DNA from: Salinicola rhizosphaerae
GTDB lineage: Bacteria > Pseudomonadota > Gammaproteobacteria > Pseudomonadales > Halomonadaceae
NCBI RefSeq assembly: GCF_014652715.1
Contig: NZ_BMZI01000002.1
Coordinates: 517,118 to 581,117, forward strand
DNA length: 64,000 nucleotides
Direction: 5' to 3'
The position numbers and the translations under genes were made by a program. Numbering within the stretch: the stretch's first letter is position 1; each line of letters starts with the position of its first letter. The notes under the pieces are model-generated. The model was given only the letters and a program-made list of their open reading frames with translations, did not search any database and was not told where the DNA came from. Below, piece by piece: positions 28,454 through 35,448 of the stretch.

Positions 28454-29044
28454 ATGACGCTTGCCGAGCAACTTGCCCACGCCCGCACGGGCGCGGTCTA
28501 TAACGATCTGACGGCCGAGCTGATCGACGCCAGAGAACAAACCGTTCTGTTGACCAACCGCTACAACGCCAGCTTCGGCGCGACGCCGGATGAAAGGGAA
28601 GCGTTGCTGAGAAAGCTGCTGGGCCGAGTCGGTAAAGGCGTCCACTTCGAGCCGACCTTTCGCTGTGAATTCGGCGTCGGTATCGAGATCGGCAATGATT
28701 TCTACGCCAATTTCGACTGCATCATACTGGATGCCGGCGGCGTCACGATCGGCGACAAGGTGCTGTTCGGCCCTAGAGTCGGCATCTATACCTCCGATCA
28801 TGCGATTCATCCGGAAGAGCGCGCGGCCGGCGCCTGCCGCGCTCGCCCGGTCACTGTCGGCCATCGTGTCTGGATCGGCGCCGGGGTCCATATCAATGGC
28901 GGCGTGACGATCGGTGAAGACAGCATCATTGGCTCGGGGAGCGTCGTTACCAAAGACATCCCGGCTGGCGTCATCGCCGCGGGCGTTCCCGCCAGGCCGA
29001 TTCGCGAGATTACCGAGGCCGACCGGACGGGATTCCGGGCATAG
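28454..29044 (+). CDS. Maltose/galactoside O-acetyltransferase-like hexapeptide transferase
   Basis: 196 residues. An N-terminal Mac domain (about residues 5-55) precedes a left-handed beta-helix with hexapeptide repeats such as [26 protein letters not shown] and [15 protein letters not shown]. The catalytic His lies in [12 protein letters not shown], and the C-terminus has [10 protein letters not shown]. It transfers acetyl from acetyl-CoA to a sugar hydroxyl, as Maa and LacA do. AGGAAG precedes ATG 28454. It is a stand-alone gene. Confidence 0.88.
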   Translation: MTLAEQLAHARTGAVYNDLTAELIDAREQTVLLTNRYNASFGATPDEREALLRKLLGRVGKGVHFEPTFRCEFGVGIEIGNDFYANFDCIILDAGGVTIGDKVLFGPRVGIYTSDHAIHPEERAAGACRARPVTVGHRVWIGAGVHINGGVTIGEDSIIGSGSVVTKDIPAGVIAAGVPARPIREITEADRTGFRA

Positions 29045-29271
29045 CCGTCACGCAGCCCAGCGCCACGCACGATCAAGCGAATGTGCGAAATGTGCGTCTC
29101 TATGGCTTGCCGGGAGAGTCATCCGAGGCTACTCGCCGCGTTATCTCAAGATCGCCGGGCAGTGGCGAGATCACGAACGTTTTACGCTGACGGTGGAAGA
29201 TTGGGCCCGCGTCATATCAGAAACCAGGCGCTGATGCGTCGTGTCGCAGGCACCTGATCTGTAATAACGGT
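29045..29271. other. Gap with a possible gene tail
   Basis: No full gene is seen. A rightward open stretch ending at 29234 reads [20 protein letters not shown] and then [15 protein letters not shown]. It looks protein-like, but has no plausible start of its own outside the acetyltransferase gene. It may be the 3' remnant of a lost gene. Confidence 0.25.
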
Positions 29272-30021
29272 TCACACTCCTTCCTGCGCCGGCAGTATCT
29301 TCCTCAGAAATTGCCGCGTGCGTTCGTCCTTCGGCGCGGTGAACAGCTCGCTCGGCGGGGCTTGTTCGATGATGCGGCCCTGGTCCATGTAGACCACGCG
29401 GTCGGCGACTTCGCGAGCGAACTGCATCTCGTGGGTGACGACGATCATCGTCTGGTGCTCGGCGGCGAGCTGCTTCATCAGCCCCAGTACCTCTTCGACC
29501 CACTGCGGGTCGAGCGCCGAGGTTGGCTCGTCGAACAGGATCACCTCGGCGTTGGCGGCCATGGCGCGGCCGATGCCGACGCGCTGCTGCTGGCCGCCGG
29601 AGAGTGAGGCGGGGTAGGCATCCGCCTTGTCGGCAAGCCCGATCCGCTCGAGGATCTCCCGCGCCCGGGCATGCGCCTCGCGCTTCGGCATGTGATCGAC
29701 CACGATCATGCCCTCGGCGATGTTCTCGAGCGCCGTCTTGTTGGCGAACAGCGCATAGTTCTGGAACACGAACGCCGTGCGCCGGCGTAGCGCCAGAATC
29801 TGCTCGCGCGTGGCGCGGCTCGCATCGACCGTCAGATCGCCCACCGTGAGCGAGCCGGCATCCGGCGTTTCCAGAAAGTTGATGCAGCGCAACAGCGTCG
29901 ACTTGCCGGTGCCGGAAGGCCCGACGATGACGATGATCTCGCCGCGTTCCAGCGAGAGGTCGATGCCCTCAAACACGCTGTGCGCGCCGAAGCGCTTGCC
30001 GATTCCCTTGAGTTCGATCAT
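29272..30021 (-). CDS. Polar amino acid ABC transporter ATP-binding protein
   Basis: 249 residues from ATG 30021, which overlaps the permease stop (ATGA). Walker A VGPSGTGKSTLL (about residues 32-43), Q-loop VFQNYALFANKTALENI, signature LSGGQQQRVGIGRA, Walker B VILFDEPTSALDP and H-loop VTHEM are all present. It is of the GlnQ/HisP/TcyN class. It powers the adjacent permease and completes a three-gene amino-acid importer with the binding protein at 30806-31603. Confidence 0.9.
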   Translation of the reverse strand: MIELKGIGKRFGAHSVFEGIDLSLERGEIIVIVGPSGTGKSTLLRCINFLETPDAGSLTVGDLTVDASRATREQILALRRRTAFVFQNYALFANKTALENIAEGMIVVDHMPKREAHARAREILERIGLADKADAYPASLSGGQQQRVGIGRAMAANAEVILFDEPTSALDPQWVEEVLGLMKQLAAEHQTMIVVTHEMQFAREVADRVVYMDQGRIIEQAPPSELFTAPKDERTRQFLRKILPAQEGV

Positions 30022-30692
30022 CGCTGATAGGCCCGGTTGAGTCGGTTTTCTAGCCACTTCTGCAGCCACGACAGCGCTTCCACCACGATCCAGTAGATCA
30101 CCGCGACGACCAGAAACGCCTCGAAGTAGAGAAAGCTGCTCGCCGCTTCCTTCTGGGTCGCGCCCATCATCTCGGTCACGCCGAGGGTGAAGGCGAGCGA
30201 GGTCGATTTGATCATGTCGATGAAGTAGTTCATCAGCGTCGGCGTTGCCACGCGGGTCGCCTGTGGCAGCACGATGCGCCGCATCAGCTGGCTCTGGGTC
30301 ATGCCGATGGAGAGTGCGGCCTCCGTCTGGCTACGGTCGATACCCACGATGGCCGCGCGGATCGACTCCGCCATGTAGGCGGAGAAGTGCAGCGTCAGCC
30401 CGAGAATGGTCGCCGTGATCCCGTTGATCGAGACCAGGAAGGTCAGCACCTGCGGCAGCCCGTAATAGAACAGGAAGAGCTGCACCAGCAGCGGCGTGCC
30501 GCGAAAGAACGAGATGAACAGCAGCGCGAACGCGTTCAAGCCCGGCACCCGCGTCACGCGGATCACCGCCAAGAGGCACGCCAGCACCAGCGCGCAGAGC
30601 ATGCCCGCCGCCGCCATCTCCAGCGTCAGCGGCAGATAGCTGAGCAGAATTGGCACCAGCTCTGCCATGTAGTCGAGATTGAGTCCGTGCAT
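30018..30692 (-). CDS. Polar amino acid ABC transporter permease (cystine-type)
   Basis: 224 residues with five membrane segments. The HisMQ-family motif FFRGTPLLVQLFLFYYGLP and the EAA-type loop TEAALSIGMTQSQLMRRIVLPQA are visible. It resembles the TcyL/TcyM/YxeN permeases for cystine or related amino acids. It is preceded by a terminator-like hairpin separating it from the binding-protein gene, and followed by the ATPase gene with a 4-bp overlap. Confidence 0.88.
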   Translation of the reverse strand: MHGLNLDYMAELVPILLSYLPLTLEMAAAGMLCALVLACLLAVIRVTRVPGLNAFALLFISFFRGTPLLVQLFLFYYGLPQVLTFLVSINGITATILGLTLHFSAYMAESIRAAIVGIDRSQTEAALSIGMTQSQLMRRIVLPQATRVATPTLMNYFIDMIKSTSLAFTLGVTEMMGATQKEAASSFLYFEAFLVVAVIYWIVVEALSWLQKWLENRLNRAYQR

Positions 30693-30740
30693 GCCGCGGC
30701 TCCCGGTTCGCCGTTTCGATAAAAGCGATGGCTTCTACAA

Positions 30741-30774
30741 CACAAAAGCCCATGACGCGAGAGGCGTCATGGGC
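30741..30774 (-). terminator. Intra-operon terminator/attenuator hairpin
   Basis: A perfect 11-bp stem (GCCCATGACGC / GCGTCATGGGC, 30748-30758 with 30764-30774) and 5-nt loop, followed leftward by TTTTGTG. It lies between the binding-protein gene (upstream) and the permease gene. Partial termination would give excess binding protein over membrane subunits. Confidence 0.75.
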
Positions 30775-30805
30775 CTACGGCCTTATTGTGGCCGATATTA
30801 ACGAT

Positions 30806-31603
30806 TCAGGGCTGCGTGATATCGGTGCCGAACCACTTTTCGGAGATCTCGCTCAGCTTGCCACTGTCACGCAACTGCGCCAGCGCATCGTTCACCCGGT
30901 CACGCAGCGCCTTGCCCGCATCGTCATCGCGGAACGGATAGGCGTTCTCGATCTTGGAGAACGGCTGGCCGGCGAGCTGCAGCGGCAGCGGCTTGTCCTT
31001 GATCACCTGCGTAGCGCTGACCCGGTCCATCACGAACGCATCCGCGCGGCCCAGCGCGACATCCTGCTCGATGTTGGAGTCATAGGTCTTGATATTGATC
31101 TCGTCGGCGTAAGGCAACTCTTCGAGCAGCTGCTCGTAGTTGGAGCCCAGGTTGACCGCCACGGTCTTGCCCTTGAGATCCTCCACGCCGTGAATCTCGT
31201 CGTTGCCCTTGCGCACCACCACCTGCGCGCCGTCGTAGACGTACGGCTCGCTGAACAGATACTTCTTCTGGCGCTCCGGCGTGATCGTGATCTGGTTGGC
31301 GATGGTATCGATGCGGTTGGAATCCAGCATGCCGGCCAGCCCGGAGAAACTCGCGGTGACGAACTTGACGTCATCCCCCGTGATCTCGCCGATGGCATTC
31401 ATCAGATCCACCTCGAAGCCCTTGAGCTGATCCTGCTCGACGTAGGTGAACGGGTAATAGCCGCCCGACATGCCGACGCGCAGCGTATCCGCCTGCGCGC
31501 TGACCGCGCCAAACGCTACGACGGCACCTACGCCCAGCGCCAACGCATGGCGGACCAGAGAAGACGGCAGCGCCGCCCGGAAGCGATTTCGATTCTGCGA
31601 CAT
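30806..31603 (-). CDS. Amino acid ABC transporter substrate-binding protein (family 3)
   Basis: 265 residues from ATG 31603 (GGGAG upstream). The signal peptide ends AVSAQA. Mature motifs: DTLRVGMSGGYYPFTYVEQDQLKGFEVDLMNAI, then FVTASFSGLAGMLDSNRIDTIANQITITPER, characteristic of cystine-binding proteins (FliY/TcyA/TcyJ-like). It binds the amino acid in the periplasm. It is transcribed first, with the permease and ATPase following after a hairpin. Cystine is the best-guess ligand. Confidence 0.87.
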   Translation of the reverse strand: MSQNRNRFRAALPSSLVRHALALGVGAVVAFGAVSAQADTLRVGMSGGYYPFTYVEQDQLKGFEVDLMNAIGEITGDDVKFVTASFSGLAGMLDSNRIDTIANQITITPERQKKYLFSEPYVYDGAQVVVRKGNDEIHGVEDLKGKTVAVNLGSNYEQLLEELPYADEINIKTYDSNIEQDVALGRADAFVMDRVSATQVIKDKPLPLQLAGQPFSKIENAYPFRDDDAGKALRDRVNDALAQLRDSGKLSEISEKWFGTDITQP

Positions 31604-32159
31604 GAAGAGAGACTCCCGATTGCCGATAGAAAAAACAGGGTGCGGCGAATGGCCGACTGACACTCAGTCTGGCCTGGCACCGCCTCGCGGTCCATTCAAC
31701 GCTCTGCTAAGCCGCTGACCACCGCGACGATGGCGGCAGGATAGCGCAAGTGATGAAAAAGAAATAAGAACTTTAATTTATATGCCCTTTTGGAATTTTC
31801 AATGAGGGTTGGGGAGGGAAGGGCTCGTTGGCGGAGGGGCGGACCCTCGGGCCGGTGATTAATGCCTTTCATCTACATGTTTAAGGTGCGTGGAATCGCA
31901 TAGTAACAATGTAGTGACATTATGTTTTTAGCGTATTAGTCTGAGTTGAAAGATGGGTTGTCCGCTATCGACCCAAAGTCGACATTCCGGCAAAGACAAC
32001 AGGCACGTTTATTAGTGTTATGTAGCCACGTCATTGGAAATGCCAAGAAAAAACAATGGGTTGGTCTGGCGATATAAGAATGTTGAACGCGCGTGCTCGT
32101 TCAAGTCAATAAACGAGCGTGCGGTCTAATACCTGTTATAACCCTTAAAAGGGATTTTT
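31604..32159. other. Left boundary of the AT-rich island
   Basis: No gene is seen. Composition changes from GC-rich to AT-rich between about 31740 and 31900. It contains a hairpin GCTCGTT/AACGAGC (32095-32118), a GTTATAA sequence (32135-32141) resembling a cassette recombination core, and the 31959-31990 motif described separately. AAGGG 5' of 32160 is the ribosome site of the OLD-like gene. Confidence 0.45.
31959..31990 (+). repeat. Flank motif copy 1 (left of cassette island)
   Basis: The segment from TGTCCGCTATCGACCC to ACATTCCGG resembles the motif at 35394-35422 in the same orientation (about 22 of 30 positions). Such GTCCGCTTT...GACATTC-type motifs are ones I associate with integron-rich gammaproteobacterial regions. 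Confidence 0.45.
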
Positions 32160-33944
32160 ATGAAACTTGTATCTGTAGAAATCGAAAATATACGCTGCTA
32201 CAAAGAGCGCGTTAAGGTTCAGATTGATGACCTTACTACTTTTATTGGCAAAAACGATATAGGGAAGTCTACGGTATTAGAAGCTTTAGAGATCTTCTTC
32301 AATAATGATACTGTGAAGATTAGTCAAGATGATGCAAACATCTCCAACGAGAATAAAGTGGTATGTATCACCTGTGAATTCACGAATCTTCCACACAAAT
32401 TAATCCTTGATAGTGGGTATGAAACTGTCCTGGGGAATGAGTATTTGTTGACGTCTGAGTCAACTTTGAAAATCAAAAAGGCCTTTGATTGTGGAAAGAA
32501 AACACCAAGTTGTGATGTTTTTATTATTGCTCACCACCCTACAGCCGCTGGTGTAAACAACTTACTTGAGCTTAAAGAAAAAGATCTTCAAAAAATAATA
32601 AAAGATCAGGGTATTGATAGCGCGCTTAAAGGCAACCCTCTAATGCGAAAGGCTATATGGGATAATGCTCAAAACTTGGAGCTTCAAGAAATAGAAATAC
32701 CGGTAACAAAACCAAAGGAAGATAGCAAAAGGATCTGGGAACAACTTGATAAGTATTTGCCTCTGTTTGCTCTGTTTCAAAGTGACAGAAGCAGTAAAGA
32801 TTCAGATGGCGAGGTTCAAGATCCTATGAAGGCTGCTGTTGCTACAGCAATAGCGGAAGTTAAGGATGATATTGAACGGATTCAGGAAAGAGTAAAATCA
32901 AGGACGGAAGAGATTGCCAATAATACTCATAAAGCACTTGAAACCATAGATAAAGCTCTTGCATCAGAACTTGTGCCCGACTTTATTCCTCCAACTCCAG
33001 CGAAATGGACTGGCCTATTTTCCGTAAGCCTTAGTACTGATGGGATACCATTAAATAAACGTGGAAGCGGTGTGCGTCGATTGGTTTTAGTTAGCTTCTT
33101 TAAAGCTGAAGCAGAAAGACTTCTCACTCAAGGCAGCAGAAAAGGAATTATATACGCTGTAGAGGAGCCTGAAACCGCGCAACATCCCAACAATCAAAAG
33201 ATACTTCAACAAGCATTTTCAGATCTTGCGAGTGAACATAATTGTCAGGTAATACTTACAACTCATAGCCCTGGGTTTGCGAGCGATCTTCCAATAGAAG
33301 GTATTCGTTTCGTTACACGAGATAAAGATGCAAAACCTTGCATTGAAGGTGGTATAGATGTACTCGGAAAAGTAGCAGAAGCTTTGGGAGTGACGCCAGA
33401 TAGTCGAGTTAAATTAATTTGCTGTGTTGAAGGCCCAACAGACGTCAAAGCGTTAAAAGCGCTAAGCCGTGCATTACACTTGGAAGACAATTCGATTCCT
33501 GATTTAACTAATAATGATGGAGTCGCTTTCGTTGTTCTTGGTGGTGGTAATTTAAAACATTGGGTGAACGATAATTATTTAAAAGATTTCGGACGACCTG
33601 AATTGCATATCTACGATGCTGATGTGTCTAGCTATGTTGGTGTAATTGAGCAGGTTAATGCGCGTGGCGACGGCTCAATTGGTTTTATTACACAAAAACA
33701 CGAAATCGAGAGTTACCTACACTCGGATGTAATAAAGGCGGCTTTTGATGTGGATGTTGTTGTAACAGATCACCCTAATGAAGATGGGAAAGCAACGCCT
33801 AAGGTTTTCGCAGAGGTATATTCTGTTGCACAGGGATATGATGGTGTCATGAAAGACAGTAATGCCAAAATACGTCTTGCTGAAAGAGCATTTCCACTTA
33901 TGACTGCGGATATGATTCATGAAAGAGACCCTAACGGGAAGTGA
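32160..33944 (+). CDS. OLD-family ATP-dependent endonuclease (ABC ATPase + TOPRIM)
   Basis: 594 residues. The ATPase domain has Walker A GKNDIGKS (residues 30-37), signature-like GSGVRRLVL (303-311), Walker B IIYAVEEPE (330-338) and H-loop TTHSP (367-371). A C-terminal TOPRIM domain follows: CVEGPTD (422-428, catalytic Glu424), YDAD (485-488) and KHEIESYL (513-520). An insertion with coiled-coil-like sequence spans about 225-270. This is the overcoming-lysogenization-defect architecture of P2 Old and GajA nucleases, used in phage defence. Strongly AT-rich codon use marks recent acquisition. No UvrD-type helicase partner is adjacent, so it is not a Gabija pair. An attC-like site follows the stop codon. 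Confidence 0.88.
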   Translation: MKLVSVEIENIRCYKERVKVQIDDLTTFIGKNDIGKSTVLEALEIFFNNDTVKISQDDANISNENKVVCITCEFTNLPHKLILDSGYETVLGNEYLLTSESTLKIKKAFDCGKKTPSCDVFIIAHHPTAAGVNNLLELKEKDLQKIIKDQGIDSALKGNPLMRKAIWDNAQNLELQEIEIPVTKPKEDSKRIWEQLDKYLPLFALFQSDRSSKDSDGEVQDPMKAAVATAIAEVKDDIERIQERVKSRTEEIANNTHKALETIDKALASELVPDFIPPTPAKWTGLFSVSLSTDGIPLNKRGSGVRRLVLVSFFKAEAERLLTQGSRKGIIYAVEEPETAQHPNNQKILQQAFSDLASEHNCQVILTTHSPGFASDLPIEGIRFVTRDKDAKPCIEGGIDVLGKVAEALGVTPDSRVKLICCVEGPTDVKALKALSRALHLEDNSIPDLTNNDGVAFVVLGGGNLKHWVNDNYLKDFGRPELHIYDADVSSYVGVIEQVNARGDGSIGFITQKHEIESYLHSDVIKAAFDVDVVVTDHPNEDGKATPKVFAEVYSVAQGYDGVMKDSNAKIRLAERAFPLMTADMIHERDPNGK

Positions 33945-33990
33945 AAGCGTGGTTCACAACAATGGCTGGCTTTCTAAACTAGTGCTGCGG

Positions 33991-34050
33991 GTTATACAAG
34001 TCAAAGCACACGGACGCAGCAAAGCTGAGCCGGTGTTTGAGGCGTTAGAA
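33991..34050 (+). repeat. attC-like recombination site 1 (after the OLD gene)
   Basis: 60 bp ending in GGCGTTAGAA, the right core (GTTAGAA, 34044-34050). The left core GTTATAC (33991-33997) is degenerate. Arms TCAAAGCACACGGACGCAGC (34001-34020) and GCTGAGCCGGTGTTTGA (34024-34040) are imperfect inverted repeats with unpaired bases, as in folded attC hairpins. The next gene starts 7 bp after the core. Confidence 0.65.
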
Positions 34051-34057
34051 GCTACGT

Positions 34058-35290
34058 ATGGATTCCATCTTGAATGTAGAAACTTTAAAATTATTAAGCT
34101 CAATCGTAGGCATGATCGGGGGCGTTTTGGGCTTTTTTGTCTTCATCGACAATTACATATTGAAGTTCAAGCCAAGGCTGAACATATCAAACAGGCTGTT
34201 TTTCCGCTATAAAACTGAAGAAAAACATCCAACGATACAAGGAAAGTCTCTTGAATCTGTCATATTGAAGGTTGAAGCCATTAATAGGAGAAACAAAATT
34301 GGCCGGATCGACGACTTCGCAATAAGAATATATGACTCAAGAGCTACTTTTCCTTCTGGTTTTATGCTTTATGCTGAGAATGTGCTTGAGCAACTACCAA
34401 GTAAATCTTCATATTTCGGAAAAGGTGAATTTAGCTCATTTTCTCCAGCTTCTATTCTAGGCAGGTCAACTAAAAATATTGTTGTAGAATTTAAGCCTGA
34501 AAAATACATGGGCGTCACTTTAAAACCTGAGGGAGGCTTAAAGTTGGATTTACTCTATTACCTTCCTAAAAAAGGTTGGAGAATTTCTGGGTCTTTCATG
34601 CCGTATTACTTTAAAGGACACAACGAGCAAGAAGATCCAAATGGGGTCATAGAGTATTCTTTGCTAGATAATTCAGTTGCGAGGAAAGAGGCCGCTAATT
34701 CACTAAAGCCGCCTGAAATTGGAATTTATAAAGGCATAAGTGGTAAGTATATAGGTTTTTATTTAATGAAGCCTGTTTGGTCAATAAGAAATATTGCCAC
34801 CTATCCTTTAAAAGTTTTTAAATTGATCGGCGCTCTTGTTGAGGCGTTATTCAGGCAAATCACATCATGCTGCGTGATCTTGCCTTTAATTAACTTAAAA
34901 TCAAAAACACTCCCAAGGATGCAATTTCGCCCTGCGCGCGCTCATTTGATTGAAGATACTGAGGCAGCACTAAAAAAGTGCAGGAACAGTATTGAGAAGA
35001 TAGCAGAGAAAATAAACTCCAAGGCGGATAGTAAAGCGCAGATTACCATTCGAGACGAAGGCTCTAGCTTCAACATTCAAAGGGGCAACTTGGAAGTGAA
35101 GTTCTACAAAAGTGGCGATGGTCATATTCGGGCAAACGATACCGGCGGGTATCCTCAAATGTTTACGTTTTCAATGGAGCTGGTTGAGTATCCCTTTGGT
35201 CTTCGTTTATGGAAGGTTAATAATAAGATTATGACGATAAGATCAGCATGCATTCATGTGATGGACTCGTTCATCTTACTTGCCCACTGA
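34058..35290 (+). CDS. Unrecognised membrane-anchored protein of the cassette island
   Basis: 410 residues, no family recognised. An N-terminal hydrophobic helix (LLSSIVGMIGGVLGFFVFI, about residues 12-30) is followed by a long polar region rich in beta-strand-like sequence (about 60-240). A second hydrophobic stretch near 275-290 (TSCCVILPLINL) and a Lys-rich C-terminal half complete it. It lies between two attC-like sites with the short leader typical of a gene cassette and is as AT-rich as the OLD-like gene. It could be an independent cassette or the partner/effector of the nuclease. An overlapping frame at 33919-34212 is judged spurious. Confidence 0.65.
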   Translation: MDSILNVETLKLLSSIVGMIGGVLGFFVFIDNYILKFKPRLNISNRLFFRYKTEEKHPTIQGKSLESVILKVEAINRRNKIGRIDDFAIRIYDSRATFPSGFMLYAENVLEQLPSKSSYFGKGEFSSFSPASILGRSTKNIVVEFKPEKYMGVTLKPEGGLKLDLLYYLPKKGWRISGSFMPYYFKGHNEQEDPNGVIEYSLLDNSVARKEAANSLKPPEIGIYKGISGKYIGFYLMKPVWSIRNIATYPLKVFKLIGALVEALFRQITSCCVILPLINLKSKTLPRMQFRPARAHLIEDTEAALKKCRNSIEKIAEKINSKADSKAQITIRDEGSSFNIQRGNLEVKFYKSGDGHIRANDTGGYPQMFTFSMELVEYPFGLRLWKVNNKIMTIRSACIHVMDSFILLAH

Positions 35291-35295
35291 GATGC

Positions 35296-35379
35296 TTCTA
35301 ACAAGGCCAAGCACGGCGACAGCTTTTCCGTTGCGGCTTCGCCTCCACTACAAAGCCGCGCATGCTGCAGGCGTTAGAT
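35296..35379 (+). repeat. attC-like recombination site 2 (after the membrane-protein gene)
   Basis: Starts TTCTAAC (35296-35302) and ends with right core GTTAGAT (35373-35379), which fits GTTRRRY exactly. The ends are inverted repeats (TCTAAC/GTTAGA), with an internal GCGGCTT/AAGCCGC stem. It lies 5 bp after the stop codon, as in integron cassettes. No integrase gene is in the window. Confidence 0.72.
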
Positions 35380-35393
35380 CTACTCTGGCTGAA

Positions 35394-35422
35394 CGACCGC
35401 TTCTGGCCAAAGCGGACATTCC
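35394..35422 (+). repeat. Flank motif copy 2 (right of cassette island)
   Basis: CGACCGCTTCTGGCCAAAGC followed by GGACATTCC, related to the motif at 31959-31990. It sits between attC-like site 2 and the recD stop codon. Composition returns to GC-rich just after it. Confidence 0.45.
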
Positions 35423-35448
35423 TTCCAGCTCGGATCAAGTTCCACTCC

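Noticed and set aside
33919-34212. 97-residue frame between the OLD gene and the membrane-protein gene
   Set aside because: It runs across the attC-like site and into the next gene in another frame; no recognisable protein features.
32160-35290. Gabija (GajAB) system
   Set aside because: GajA-like architecture is present, but the neighbour is a membrane protein, not a UvrD-type helicase.
31604-35448. Complete integron with integrase
   Set aside because: No tyrosine recombinase gene is found in the window; only attC-like sites are visible.
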